A DNA stretch of 64,000 nt from JBGQOJ01 sp052119585 (GTDB lineage: Bacteria > Pseudomonadota > Alphaproteobacteria > Rhodobacterales > Rhodobacteraceae), in assembly GCF_052119585.1 (NCBI RefSeq), contig NZ_JBGQOJ010000008.1:81573-145572 (forward strand), read 5' to 3'. Below the pieces are notes generated by a model, which did not search any database, was not told where the DNA came from, and was given only the letters and a program-made list of their open reading frames with translations. A program made the translations under genes and the position numbers. Numbering within the stretch: position 1 is the first letter of the stretch; each line of letters begins with the position of its first letter. Positions 9,350 through 18,785 of the stretch are shown piece by piece.

Positions 9350-9363
9350 TTGATCCGAACCAA
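9350..9363. promoter_or_regulatory. FNR/FnrL-like box in front of the hibernation-factor gene
   Basis: TTGATCCGAACCAA matches TTGAT-N4-ATCAA at 9 of 10 positions. It sits upstream of the hibernation-factor start (9321, minus strand), in the short gap between this gene and the PEBP-like gene, which is where the promoter must be. Confidence 0.45.
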
Positions 9364-9401
9364 GTCGGGGATTCAGCGGGAACACCGCCGACAATGTCGC
9401 G

Positions 9402-9866
9402 CTATTTACGGGCATACATTCCGACAAGTTCAGTGAATTCCAGAATGTAGGGCTGCGCGAGGCGCATGATCTCGACACATGTGGCACCGGAGGCCGCAGA
9501 TGTGATGTGATCACCAAGCGCACTGAGCCGAAAGTGATAGGCGTGGGGTTTATCGCCGCGTGGCGGGCAGGGGCCGCCATATCCGGGTTTTCCGAAGTCG
9601 TTGATTGCCTGTCGGAATCCGGGCTCCAGCGTTTCGGGGCCAAAGCCCGCGCGCAGGGCGGACCATGTGGGCGGGATCGAATACGCCGCCCAGTGGTGAA
9701 AGATGCCGCCCGGCGCATCGGTATCATCGCAGACCAGCAAAAGCTCCTTTGTGCCGTCCGGCACACCCGTCCAGCCAAAGGCCGGAGAGAGGTTCTCTCC
9801 GTCACAGGTAAACCGTTCGGGAATCGTTTCGCCCATCTTGAAATCCGGACTGGTCAGCGTCAGCAT
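9402..9866 (-). CDS. YbhB/YbcL-family (PEBP-like, Raf kinase inhibitor-like) protein
   Basis: The 154-residue protein carries the bacterial PEBP signature, seen in FTCDGENLSPAFGW, DDTDAPGGIFHHW and GYGGPCPPRGDKPHAYHF. These residues make the small anion/phospholipid-head-group pocket. The function of bacterial members is not established. The start at 9866 is chosen because homology begins at MLTLTSP and GGAG lies just upstream; the frame is open further 5' without family similarity. Confidence 0.85.
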   Translation of the reverse strand: MLTLTSPDFKMGETIPERFTCDGENLSPAFGWTGVPDGTKELLLVCDDTDAPGGIFHHWAAYSIPPTWSALRAGFGPETLEPGFRQAINDFGKPGYGGPCPPRGDKPHAYHFRLSALGDHITSAASGATCVEIMRLAQPYILEFTELVGMYARK

Positions 9867-9977
9867 GGCGCGCTCCTTCGGTTGAAATACAAGGACAGTC
9901 TGCGCGGATATCGGCACGTCGGCATTGACGTCTGTTAATCTGATGGGGTCACGCGGCGCCTTTTCTATCCGCAGCTA

Positions 9978-9991
9978 TTGATTTTGATTAA
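9978..9991. promoter_or_regulatory. FNR/FnrL-like box between the PEBP-like gene and the P-type ATPase
   Basis: TTGATTTTGATTAA matches TTGAT-N4-ATCAA at 9 of 10 positions. It is centred in the 219-bp divergent region, about 100 nt from either start, so it could serve both genes. Confidence 0.5.
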
Positions 9992-10085
9992 TGCCGGTCA
10001 GGCCGCATCGGGGCATTCTTTGTCTGGTATTGCAGGCGGCGCGGTTGCGTCGCGCGGTGCCGGACCTTGAACCGCAGGAGGCGAT

Positions 10086-12911
10086 GTGCCCGATTACACG
10101 CTCGACAGACCCTTCGCGCAACCGTTGCAGGACGTTGCAAGCCGGTTGAAGGCCGACCTGACCAAGGGGCTGGACGAGGCCGGGGCGCGGGCAAGGCTTG
10201 AAACCTGCGGGCCGAACCAGCTGCGCACGAACAAGAAGAAAAGCACGCTGCTGATCCTTGTGCATCAGTTCAACAGCGTCATCGTCTGGCTGCTGACCGG
10301 GGCTGCGGCGATGTCGTTCGTTCTGGGTGACATCGCCGAGGGCCTTGCGATTGTCGTTGTGCTGTTGATCAACGGGGCCATCGGGTTTTTTACCGAACTC
10401 AGGGCGGCGCGGTCGATGGAGGCCCTGATGGAGATCGCACAGGTGCAAACGCGCGTGCGGCGGGGTGGCGAAGTGCGCAAGATCGATGCGCACGACCTTG
10501 TGCCGGGGGATGTGGTGATCCTTGAGGCCGGTGATGTTGTCACGGCGGATCTGCGGTTGAGCGAAGCCTCTAACCTTCAGGTGGACGAATCCGTGCTGAC
10601 GGGAGAATCCGCGCCGGTCGGCAAATCCACCGAGGCAATCGCACAGGACGCGGCCCTGGGGGACCGCGCCAGCATGGCGTTCAAGGGAACGGCCATCACG
10701 CAGGGCACGGGCGAGGGTCTGGTGGTTGCAACCGGTATGGCAACCGAAATTGGCCGGATCAGCGATCTGGCGCAGACTGCCGCAGCCGAGGCCGCACCCC
10801 TTGAACGCAGGCTTGACCGGCTGGGGCATCGGCTGGTCTGGCTGACGCTGGTGTTCGCGGGGGTGACGGTCGGGGCCGGTGTTTTGCGGGGGCATGATGT
10901 GGCGGTGATGGTGCAGATGGGCGTTGCGCTGGCTGTCGCCGCCGTGCCCGAGGGTCTGCCGGTTGTCGCGACGCTGTGTCTGGCGCGCGGGATGTGGCGG
11001 ATGAGCCGGCGCAACGCCCTGATCACGCGGCTGTCGTCGGTGGAAACGCTGGGGGCGACGACGGTGATCCTGACGGACAAGACCGGCACACTGACGGAAA
11101 ACCGCATGACGGCGGTGCGCTATTTGCTGGCCGGGGCGGATGTGGATGTGAAACGCAACGGCGACAAACCGGAATTTGCGGAGGGGCAGAACCCCCTTGA
11201 TCCGTCGTCTGACGAACGCCTTGGCTGGGCAATCCGGATCGGGGCGCTGTGCAACACCGCCGACCTTGGCGACGGGTCCAAGGACGGGCGGGCAGGCGAC
11301 CCGATGGAAATAGCGCTATTGTCGATCGCCCGCGCTGCGGGACTTGGGCGGGCGGGCCTGCTTGAGGATCGGGCCGAGGTGCGCGAGCACGCCTTTGATC
11401 CGGGTGCCAAGATGATGGCCACGGTGCACCGCGACGCCGACGGCTATCTTGTGGCGGTCAAGGGCGCCCCCGAGGCGGTGATCGACCTGTGCGACCATGT
11501 CATGACACCGGATGGCCCGAAGGATATGGACGACACCACACGCGAGGACTGGACGGCGCGCGGTGCGGCGGCAGCGGGGGAAGGTCTGCGGCTGTTGGCT
11601 TTGGCATTGAAACACGCGGGCACCAGGGACGCGGACCCCTATGCGGGGCTGACGCTGGTGGGGCTTGTGTGCCTTCTGGACCCGTTGCGAAGCGATGTGA
11701 CCGATGCAATCAAGGCCAGCCGCGCGGCGGGCGTTCGGGTGGTCATGCTGACCGGTGATCATGCGGATACCGCCGAAACCATCGCGCGGCAGGCAGGTCT
11801 GGGGGATGGCGATCTGATCGTGGTCGAAGGCACCGAACTTGCCGGTATCGACACGGACACTGTCAGTGACGCAGAGTGCAGGCGGATCCTGTCGGCGCAT
11901 GTCTTTGCCCGTGTCGCGCCGGAAACCAAACTGACGCTTGTGGCGCTGTATCAGAAGGCCGGGCATGTGGTGGCGATGACCGGCGACGGGGTCAATGATG
12001 CGCCTGCGCTGAAAAAGGCCGATATAGGCATTGCCATGGGCAAGCGCGGCACGCAGGTCGCAAAAGAGGCGGCCGATATGGTTCTGCAGGACGATGCCTT
12101 TGCAACCATTATCGCGGCGATGCGTCAGGGGCGGGTGATTTTCGACAACATCCGCAAGTTCGTGGTGTATCTGATGTCCTGCAATGTCAGCGAGGTGATG
12201 GTGGTCGGGATTGCCGTGGGGGCCGGATTGCCAGCGCCGCTTTTGCCGTTGCAGATCCTGTTTCTGAACCTTGTGACAGATGTGTTTCCCGCCTTCGCGC
12301 TTGGGCTGGGGCGGGGTGACGACAATATCATGCGCAAGCCGCCGCGCGATCCCGAACAGGCGATCGTGAACCGCCCGCGATGGGTGTTGATCGGCGCTTT
12401 GGGCGCGGCGGTGACTGTTGCGACACTCGGGGCGTTTGTGCTTGCCCTCAATTGGCTTCATCTGGACCCCAGACCAGCCGTCACGGTGGCCTTTCTGACG
12501 CTTGCCCTGGCGCAGCTTTGGAATGTGTTCAATGTGCGCGACCGCGATGCGGGGATTTTGATGAACGAGGTCACGCGCAATGCCTATGTCTGGGGGGCGC
12601 TTTTGCTGTGCCTTTGCCTGATCGGGCTGGCGCTTTGGCTGCCGTGGTTGGCGGGGATCCTTGGTCTTCCCGATCCGGGTTGGAACGGTCTGGCCCTTTC
12701 GGCGGGGGCCAGTCTTGTTCCGCTTGGTCTGGGGCAGGGGTGGCTTCTTTTGGCCCGCCCCGGCAGGCCGGACCGCAAAGAGACGCGGCGCGGGGGCCAG
12801 GTCGGGCGGGCCGCGCTACAAAAGAGCCAGCGTCAATGTCGGGAAAACGGCGATGGCGATCAGAGACACGAGCATGACAAGGATATAGGGCAGGGTGCCC
12901 AGAAAGATTGA
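10086..12911 (+). CDS. cation-transporting P-type ATPase (P2-type)
   Basis: The pump has the cation ATPase N-terminal domain, an actuator domain with VLTGES, the phosphorylation motif DKTGTLT, a nucleotide-binding domain with KGAPEAV, the hinge motif MTGDGVNDAPALKKADIGIAM and a C-terminal group of membrane helices. Motifs and order resemble Ca2+-type (SERCA-like) pumps and bacterial cation pumps. Start is GTG 10086, with AGGAGG just upstream. The last roughly 32 codons (12816-12911) run through the antisense of dctM and read as a low-complexity charged tail, so the ancestral stop codon was probably lost. The gene would normally end near 12800. Confidence 0.9.
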   Translation: MPDYTLDRPFAQPLQDVASRLKADLTKGLDEAGARARLETCGPNQLRTNKKKSTLLILVHQFNSVIVWLLTGAAAMSFVLGDIAEGLAIVVVLLINGAIGFFTELRAARSMEALMEIAQVQTRVRRGGEVRKIDAHDLVPGDVVILEAGDVVTADLRLSEASNLQVDESVLTGESAPVGKSTEAIAQDAALGDRASMAFKGTAITQGTGEGLVVATGMATEIGRISDLAQTAAAEAAPLERRLDRLGHRLVWLTLVFAGVTVGAGVLRGHDVAVMVQMGVALAVAAVPEGLPVVATLCLARGMWRMSRRNALITRLSSVETLGATTVILTDKTGTLTENRMTAVRYLLAGADVDVKRNGDKPEFAEGQNPLDPSSDERLGWAIRIGALCNTADLGDGSKDGRAGDPMEIALLSIARAAGLGRAGLLEDRAEVREHAFDPGAKMMATVHRDADGYLVAVKGAPEAVIDLCDHVMTPDGPKDMDDTTREDWTARGAAAAGEGLRLLALALKHAGTRDADPYAGLTLVGLVCLLDPLRSDVTDAIKASRAAGVRVVMLTGDHADTAETIARQAGLGDGDLIVVEGTELAGIDTDTVSDAECRRILSAHVFARVAPETKLTLVALYQKAGHVVAMTGDGVNDAPALKKADIGIAMGKRGTQVAKEAADMVLQDDAFATIIAAMRQGRVIFDNIRKFVVYLMSCNVSEVMVVGIAVGAGLPAPLLPLQILFLNLVTDVFPAFALGLGRGDDNIMRKPPRDPEQAIVNRPRWVLIGALGAAVTVATLGAFVLALNWLHLDPRPAVTVAFLTLALAQLWNVFNVRDRDAGILMNEVTRNAYVWGALLLCLCLIGLALWLPWLAGILGLPDPGWNGLALSAGASLVPLGLGQGWLLLARPGRPDRKETRRGGQVGRAALQKSQRQCRENGDGDQRHEHDKDIGQGAQKD

Positions 12912-14144
12912 TTCAACGCTGACAGAGGGATCATCCAGCGTGTTGTGCACGGTGAACACCGATATTCCGAAAGGCGGCGTCAGCAGCCCGATTTCCACGG
13001 CGATCACGGTGACAATCCCGAAATGGATCAGATCGAACCCCATGGTCTGGGCGATGGGGGCCGCGATCGGCACCATGATCAGCAGGATGGAACTGGAGTC
13101 GAGGATCATCCCCAAAAGCAAAAGCAGAACGACGTAAAGCAACAAAAAGGCATAGGGGCTTAGCCCGCCCATGCGCACAAGGTCGCCAATGGCATTCGGA
13201 ATGCCCGCAACGGACAACATGCGGCTGTAGAAGCCCGCAGCGATCAGCAGGATCAGAATGCCGACCGAGACCATGCCCGTCTGGCTTAGCACTTCCCAGA
13301 TGCGCTGGCGGTTCAGTTTGCGCCGGGCCAGTGCGATGACCAAAGCGCCGAAGGCCCCGATGCCGCCTGCCTCTGTCGGGGTGAAAAAGCCGCTGTAAAG
13401 GCCACCCAGAACCAGCACCACAAGCAGCAGGATCGGCACCAGTTTCACCGCCATTTCGCGCCCCGTCATCCGGTTGCCGATTTGGGCCACCCCGCGCATC
13501 CGCACAAGTTCGGGGTCGTCGAAGACAAAGTTGGGCCGGTATCTTGCCAGCAGGATGATCATCGCGACAAACCCCAAGGCAAGCATCAGGCCGGGGATGA
13601 CACCTGCGATGAACATCCCCCCGATCGAAACCTCGGCCAGAACGCCATAGATTATCAGCAACAGGCTGGGCGGGATCAACATGCCCAGAACCGAACTGCC
13701 CGCGACGGTGCCCGCTGCAAATCCCGCGCTATAGCCGTGGCGGCGCATTTCCGGCACGGCCACGCGGGTGAACACGGCGGCGGATGCGATAGAAACCCCG
13801 GTCACGGCGGCAAAGACCGTATTGGCGGCAACGGTTGCAACGCCCAATCCGCCCGCCAGCCGGCGCAGCAATTCCTCGGCCACTTCGAATGTGTCGCGCC
13901 CGATGTTCGATATGCTGACCAAAAGGCCCATCAGAACGAACAGCGGTATGGTTGCGAACAGGTAATCCGCGATGCCGTTGTAGGCCGTGATCGACAAAAG
14001 CCGCATGGCAAGTTCGAAATTGTCCCGGATGATCCAGACGCCGGCAAAGGCAACGACAAACAGGGCAATCGCGATTTCCATACCGATCAGAACCAGAAAC
14101 ACCAGCGCGACAATCAGCAGAATTCCAATCGTAAGTGCAGTCAT
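12816..14144 (-). CDS. dctM: TRAP transporter large permease (DctM)
   Basis: The 442-residue integral membrane protein is the ion-coupled transport subunit of a TRAP system. It has about 12 hydrophobic segments, including the conserved GSSVLGMLIPPSLLLIIYG and LTPPFGISVF motifs. Its start overlaps the dctQ stop by 4 bp (ATGA). It is the last gene of the coxM-coxS-coxL-dctP-dctQ-dctM operon. Its 3' end overlaps the tail of the convergent P-type ATPase by 96 bp. Confidence 0.92.
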   Translation of the reverse strand: MTALTIGILLIVALVFLVLIGMEIAIALFVVAFAGVWIIRDNFELAMRLLSITAYNGIADYLFATIPLFVLMGLLVSISNIGRDTFEVAEELLRRLAGGLGVATVAANTVFAAVTGVSIASAAVFTRVAVPEMRRHGYSAGFAAGTVAGSSVLGMLIPPSLLLIIYGVLAEVSIGGMFIAGVIPGLMLALGFVAMIILLARYRPNFVFDDPELVRMRGVAQIGNRMTGREMAVKLVPILLLVVLVLGGLYSGFFTPTEAGGIGAFGALVIALARRKLNRQRIWEVLSQTGMVSVGILILLIAAGFYSRMLSVAGIPNAIGDLVRMGGLSPYAFLLLYVVLLLLLGMILDSSSILLIMVPIAAPIAQTMGFDLIHFGIVTVIAVEIGLLTPPFGISVFTVHNTLDDPSVSVESIFLGTLPYILVMLVSLIAIAVFPTLTLALL

Positions 14145-14698
14145 ATCCGGGGGGTTCCTTGCGGCGTCAGTCGAGTGGCCGCGACCGCCAGATAGGCCAC
14201 CGCCGCAAAGGCAGAGCCTACGACGATGATGGCGCGGAACGGCAGGGTCGGGATTGTGAACACGCCCTGAACCCCGAAATATTCGTTTGTGCGCCAGGCC
14301 TCGGCGGTTTCGGGCCAGGCGGCGTAGATGATGCCGATGAACACCGCCGCCCCGACCAGCGCAAAGGTCACGTCGATCAGGCGCATGGCGGTCGGGCTTA
14401 TTCTTTCGATCACGCGGGTGAAAAAGTCGGCCCGCGTCATGCGACCTGCAAGAACGGCGGAAGAAATTTGCAGGAACACGATTGCCACAACGGACCGCGC
14501 GCAGACCTCGGCAACGCCGGTAATCGGCGCGTCCAGCAGGTTGCGGCCCAGAACGTCGGCCACGATCACCAGCATCATCAGGAAAATCCAGATTGTGCCT
14601 ATGGCAGCCAACGCATTGGCGGCAAAGGCAAACGGGCCCTTGGGCGGGTGTTTCAGGGGGGCGTCCACCGAAATGGCCAGGTCTATGTCGTCAGTCAA
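14141..14698 (-). CDS. dctQ: TRAP transporter small permease (DctQ)
   Basis: The 185-residue protein has four hydrophobic segments (about 27-50, 65-85, 110-130, 150-172) and the DctQ-family pattern VIVADVLGRNLL followed by E in the first periplasmic part. It stabilises the large permease. It lies between dctP (84-nt gap containing a hairpin) and dctM (4-bp overlap). Confidence 0.88.
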   Translation of the reverse strand: MTDDIDLAISVDAPLKHPPKGPFAFAANALAAIGTIWIFLMMLVIVADVLGRNLLDAPITGVAEVCARSVVAIVFLQISSAVLAGRMTRADFFTRVIERISPTAMRLIDVTFALVGAAVFIGIIYAAWPETAEAWRTNEYFGVQGVFTIPTLPFRAIIVVGSAFAAVAYLAVAATRLTPQGTPRI

Positions 14699-14737
14699 TG
14701 CCGCGTGCCCCCGATGTCGGTCCTGTTCGGATATGTG

Positions 14738-14764
14738 CCTTGCCCGGACCTGTGCCGGACAAGG
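14738..14764. other. intercistronic hairpin between dctP and dctQ
   Basis: CCTTG-C-CCGG (14738-14747) pairs with CCGG-A-CAAGG (14755-14764) around a 7-nt loop, with one mismatch. Without a T run it is more likely an mRNA-stability or partial-termination element that raises the amount of binding protein relative to the permeases. Confidence 0.4.
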
Positions 14765-14782
14765 CGAATGCGCCGCCTTGGA

Positions 14783-15841
14783 TTAAAGGCCCGCGTCCCA
14801 GTCGCGCAGTGGCGTGATGCCATTTTCGCGCAGCGCCGAGAAATAGGCCTTTAGCACAGTTTTGGCAGGCTCGCCGCCGGTTGCAAGCCATGGCTCGACG
14901 ATGTTGGGCAGATTATCCACCCATTTCTGCTTTTCCGCCGCAGGCATTTCGCTGATCTGCAAACCGGCGGCTTCCATTTCGGTGATCGCTGTTGTGGCTT
15001 TTTCGGTCACGTAGGCGCCGTGCCGTTTGGAGGTCTCTTTGCCTGCCGCACGAAACGCTGCCTGAACCTCTTCTGGCAGCTTGTCGAAGAAGGTTTTATT
15101 CACCGCAATGCCGCCGAAATACATCGCACCGATGCCGACGCGGGTCAGATTGGGGGCCACTTCGTAGACGCGGGTCGGCAGGATACCCGACGCAAACGAC
15201 AGCGCGCCTTCGGATACGCCGGTCTGGATGTTGGTGTAATAGGTGGTCAGCGCCCCGTCGATCGGGGTTGCCCCGGTGTCGCGCAACCAGTTGGCGGATG
15301 TGCCCGGCGCGTTGATGCGGCGGTTCTTCAGATCGTCCATCGAGGAGATGGGGAAGTTGGCGTAGATGTCATAGCTGTCGGTGATCAGCGACGACAGATG
15401 CACCATGTTCTGGGCGGACCAGCTGTCGCGCAGTTCGGGCAGTTCGTCGGTCAGCTTGTCGAAAATGCTGATCAACAGCTCGTGGTCGGATGTGGCGAAG
15501 GGCGTGAAGTAGGTGACGTTCTGGAGCGGCATGGTAGAGCCTTCCCAGACGGTGCCGACCATGCCGACATCGACGATGCCATCCTTGACCGCAGCGCGGG
15601 TGTCGGTGAATTTATACAGCGTGCCGCCGTAGGCCTCGTTCCAGTTGACCTTGTAGGTGCCGCCTTCGGCAAGCAGGCGGTCCACCTCTGGCTGGAACGC
15701 GTTCTTCATCGCCCAGGCCCAGATGTTGGCTTCGGGGTGGCTGGAGCCGATGTTCACGGTGATCGTGTCTTGTGCGTAGACCGATGTCGATAGGGCCGTT
15801 CCGGCAAGGGCCGCTGCGGCAAACAAATGTTTCAGGTTCAT
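14783..15841 (-). CDS. dctP: TRAP transporter solute-binding protein (DctP)
   Basis: The 352-residue periplasmic protein starts at 15841 (GGGAGG 7 nt upstream) and has a Sec signal peptide cleaved after VYAQ. The family arginine region is visible in LKNRRINAPGTSANW. It follows coxL by 47 nt on the same strand, so its ligand is probably the substrate, or a precursor of the substrate, of the molybdenum hydroxylase encoded upstream. The ligand itself is not readable. Confidence 0.88.
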   Translation of the reverse strand: MNLKHLFAAAALAGTALSTSVYAQDTITVNIGSSHPEANIWAWAMKNAFQPEVDRLLAEGGTYKVNWNEAYGGTLYKFTDTRAAVKDGIVDVGMVGTVWEGSTMPLQNVTYFTPFATSDHELLISIFDKLTDELPELRDSWSAQNMVHLSSLITDSYDIYANFPISSMDDLKNRRINAPGTSANWLRDTGATPIDGALTTYYTNIQTGVSEGALSFASGILPTRVYEVAPNLTRVGIGAMYFGGIAVNKTFFDKLPEEVQAAFRAAGKETSKRHGAYVTEKATTAITEMEAAGLQISEMPAAEKQKWVDNLPNIVEPWLATGGEPAKTVLKAYFSALRENGITPLRDWDAGL

Positions 15842-15888
15842 TCGGTATCCTCCCATTTGTATCCCTTCCGGGATATTTTAACGTGTCT

Positions 15889-18273
15889 TCAGCTTTCGGT
15901 AACGACCCCCATCGCGGCCAGAATACGGCCCGGGGTAAACGGCATGGATGTCACCCGCCCTCCCAGCGGGCGGATCGCGTCGTTGATCGCGTTCATCACG
16001 GCAGCGGGCGAACCGGCTGTGCCAGCCTCGCCTGCGCCCTTTGCACCCAAAAGGGATTCCCTTGTCGGTGTTTCCACATGCCCGATCACCATGTCGGGCA
16101 TCTCGGCGGCCATCGGCACAAGATAGTCGGCCATATTGGCGTTCAGCAGTTGGCCTTCGCTGTCGTAAAGGCACTCTTCATACAGCGCGCCGCCTATCCC
16201 CTGCACGATCCCGCCGCGGATCTGTTCGTCGACCAGTTGCGGGTTGATGACGCGGCCGCAGTCCTCGACGCACCAATGCTTCAGAAGTTTGACAAACCCC
16301 GTCTCTGTGTCGACCTCCAGATAGCTGGCCTGCACCCCGTTGGTGAAGGCGAACGGATAATCGGAGGTGATGAAATGGCGGGTTTGCACCAGTTCGCGCG
16401 GCAGATCCTTTGGCAATGTATCACCGCGGAAATAAACGATGCGGCCAAGCTCCTCCAGCGGCATCCGGGCCTCGCCGTTTTTGCGATCCCTGATCTGCCC
16501 GTCGATGATCTCAAGGCTGTCCGGCGGGCATTGCAGCATCGAGCCGGCAATCGTCAGAATGCTTTCCTTTAGCGCAAGCCCTGCCTGCAAGGCCGCCTCG
16601 CCCCCGATCCCCGCCCCGCGAGAGGCCCATGTGCCGCCGCCATACGGCGTGGTCTGCGTGTCGCCGGTGACGATTTTCACCTTTGCAACGTCAACGCCGA
16701 CAGCCTCGGCCACGATCTGGCTTAGCATGGCCTCGGTGCCCTGACCCTGTTCCGTGACGCCCGACATCGCGACGATGCTGCCGTCGGGGTCCATGCGGAC
16801 GGTGCAGCCGTCTTGTGCGGAAATACGGGCGCCGCCGATGCCATACATGAACGGACTGGGGTTGGTCAGTTCGATGAAACTGGCGATGCCGATCCCGCGA
16901 TGGATGCCCTTTTCCCGCAGCATGGCTTGTTCCGCACGCAGGCCGTCATAGTCCATCAGCGCCATCAATTTATCCATCGAGGCGTGGTGGGACAGCCCCT
17001 CGAACCGCATGTTGGCGGCAGAGGTATAGGGATAGGCGTCGTCGGGCACCAGATTGCGGCGGCGGATCTCGACCGGATCAAGGCCCAGTGCCTCTGCGGC
17101 GAAATCGACAAGGCCTTCGGTGATGGCAACGGCAATAGGATGGCCGACCGCGCGATACTGACAGGTCGGTGCCTTGTTCTGCATCACCACAGTTGTCTGC
17201 GCGCGATATGTCTGGAAATCATAGGGCCCGCCGCACAGGTTGACCACCTGATTGCCCTCGATGGCCGATGTGCGGGGATAGACGGAATAGGGGCCGATGG
17301 CGGTCCAGTCGTCGATATCCATCGCAAGGATGCGCCCCGTTTCATCGACAGCAATTCGGGCGTCGATCTCGTGGTCGCGGGCGTGAATATCGGTGGCGAA
17401 ACTTTCCATGCGGTCGGCGATGAATTTGACAGGCCGCCCCATGACCTTGGAAATTGCGACGGTCGCCATTTCATCGGGATAGACGTGCACCTTGATCCCG
17501 TAGGACCCGCCGACATCGCCGCAGATGACCCGCACGCGCCCTTCGGGCAGGTCCAGATGCTGTGCGATGACACTTTGCATCATGTGCGGCGCCTGCGTGG
17601 AATGATAGACGGTCAACTGGGTTTCCGCCGGATTGTAATCCGCCAGAATAGAGCGCGGTTCCAGCGTGACGCCGGTGTGCCGACCGGTCTTGAACGACGC
17701 CGCGATGACGGTGTGGGCGCTGGCGAAAACGGCATCGACCTCGCCCTTTTCGTGCAGGCGGTGAAAGGTCAGGTTGTCGCCAAGATCGGGGTGGATCACG
17801 GGTGTCGCGGGATCAAGCGCGGTCCGCATATCGGTGACCACGGGCAGGGGGGTATAGTCTACCTCGACCAGCGCCGCGCCGTCCTCTGCCGCAGCGCGGC
17901 TGTCGGCGACCACGGCAACAACCGCCTCTCCGGTCCAGGTGACGCGGTCGGTGGCCACCGCATGTTGGGGCGCGGATTTCAGCCCCTTCAGATGCGCCAG
18001 AACCGCGACCCAAGGGGTGCAATGCGCGGCGATGTCCGCGCCGGTGAACACGCGCCGGACACCGGGGGCGGCTTGCGCGGCGGCAATGTCGATTGCGTCG
18101 ATTTTGGCATGGGCATGCGGGCTGCGCACAAAGGCGACGTGCAGCATGCGGGGCAGGGTGATGTCATCGACATAGCGCCCGCGCCCTTCGACCAGACGGC
18201 GCGCATTCGGGCGGGGAACGGTGCGCCCGATATAGCTGTTGGGGCGGTCGGGGTTGCCGAAATTGATCGTCAT
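15889..18273 (-). CDS. molybdopterin-binding large subunit of a xanthine dehydrogenase/CoxL-family hydroxylase
   Basis: The 794-residue subunit carries the molybdenum-cofactor site of a three-subunit hydroxylase. Conserved parts are the N-terminal RLVEGRGRYVDDI, GGSYGIK for cofactor binding and the C-terminal GAKGAGEAG, which contains the family's catalytic glutamate. The active-site loop reads PTCQYRAVGHP. It is neither the AYRCSFR loop of form I CO dehydrogenase nor the AYRGAGR loop of form II, so CO oxidation is not supported. A small aromatic, N-heterocyclic or aldehyde substrate is more likely. Its start overlaps the stop of the 2Fe-2S gene by 4 bp. Confidence 0.88.
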   Translation of the reverse strand: MTINFGNPDRPNSYIGRTVPRPNARRLVEGRGRYVDDITLPRMLHVAFVRSPHAHAKIDAIDIAAAQAAPGVRRVFTGADIAAHCTPWVAVLAHLKGLKSAPQHAVATDRVTWTGEAVVAVVADSRAAAEDGAALVEVDYTPLPVVTDMRTALDPATPVIHPDLGDNLTFHRLHEKGEVDAVFASAHTVIAASFKTGRHTGVTLEPRSILADYNPAETQLTVYHSTQAPHMMQSVIAQHLDLPEGRVRVICGDVGGSYGIKVHVYPDEMATVAISKVMGRPVKFIADRMESFATDIHARDHEIDARIAVDETGRILAMDIDDWTAIGPYSVYPRTSAIEGNQVVNLCGGPYDFQTYRAQTTVVMQNKAPTCQYRAVGHPIAVAITEGLVDFAAEALGLDPVEIRRRNLVPDDAYPYTSAANMRFEGLSHHASMDKLMALMDYDGLRAEQAMLREKGIHRGIGIASFIELTNPSPFMYGIGGARISAQDGCTVRMDPDGSIVAMSGVTEQGQGTEAMLSQIVAEAVGVDVAKVKIVTGDTQTTPYGGGTWASRGAGIGGEAALQAGLALKESILTIAGSMLQCPPDSLEIIDGQIRDRKNGEARMPLEELGRIVYFRGDTLPKDLPRELVQTRHFITSDYPFAFTNGVQASYLEVDTETGFVKLLKHWCVEDCGRVINPQLVDEQIRGGIVQGIGGALYEECLYDSEGQLLNANMADYLVPMAAEMPDMVIGHVETPTRESLLGAKGAGEAGTAGSPAAVMNAINDAIRPLGGRVTSMPFTPGRILAAMGVVTES

Positions 18274-18785
18274 GCCGGAACCCCCGCCTTGGCCGCGCGC
18301 GCCGTCGCTACGGTTTCAATGGCGTCCACGATGGCCTCGTATCCGGTGCAGCGGCAGTAGTTGCCGGAAATATGTTCGCGGATCTCGTCGCGCGTGGGGT
18401 GCGCGTGCCCGGCCAGAAGATCGGCGGCAGAGAACAGCATCCCCGGCGTGCAAAACCCGCATTGCAGGGCGTTGCGCGTCACGAATTCCGCCTGAAGATC
18501 GGCAAGAGCGCCGGTGTCGGTCAGCCCCTCGACGGTCCAGACATCCGCACCATCCAGTTGCGCGGCCAGCGTCAGGCATCCCCGCACGATATCGCCGTTC
18601 ACCTGCAAGGTGCATGCGCCGCACACGCCGTGCTCGCATCCCGCATGGCTGCCCGTCAGGCCCAGATCAAGCCGCAGGAAATCCACCAGATGACGCGAGG
18701 CATCGACACGGGCCTCGACACGCTCGCCGTTGACGGTCAGGGAAATGTCGATCTTGCGGGGGAAGGGCGCGTTGGCGTCAGTCAT
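18270..18785 (-). CDS. 2Fe-2S subunit of the CoxL-family hydroxylase
   Basis: The 171-residue electron-transfer subunit binds two 2Fe-2S clusters. The plant-type cluster ligands are in CEHGVCGAC plus a downstream C, and the second cluster ligands are in CGFCTPGM and CRCTGY. The start at 18785 is preferred to an ATG at 18794 because AGGAG lies 9 nt upstream of it. It overlaps the FAD-subunit stop by 8 bp, so the two are translationally coupled. Confidence 0.9.
   Translation of the reverse strand: MTDANAPFPRKIDISLTVNGERVEARVDASRHLVDFLRLDLGLTGSHAGCEHGVCGACTLQVNGDIVRGCLTLAAQLDGADVWTVEGLTDTGALADLQAEFVTRNALQCGFCTPGMLFSAADLLAGHAHPTRDEIREHISGNYCRCTGYEAIVDAIETVATARAAKAGVPA

Noticed and set aside
8329..9450. 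373-codon plus-strand frame across the flavoprotein and hibernation-factor genes
   Set aside because: Lies opposite two real genes with good starts and motifs; its product has no recognisable domain.
16813..18360. 515-codon plus-strand frame opposite the molybdopterin subunit
   Set aside because: Antisense shadow of a clearly conserved gene; no domain or ribosome site supports it.
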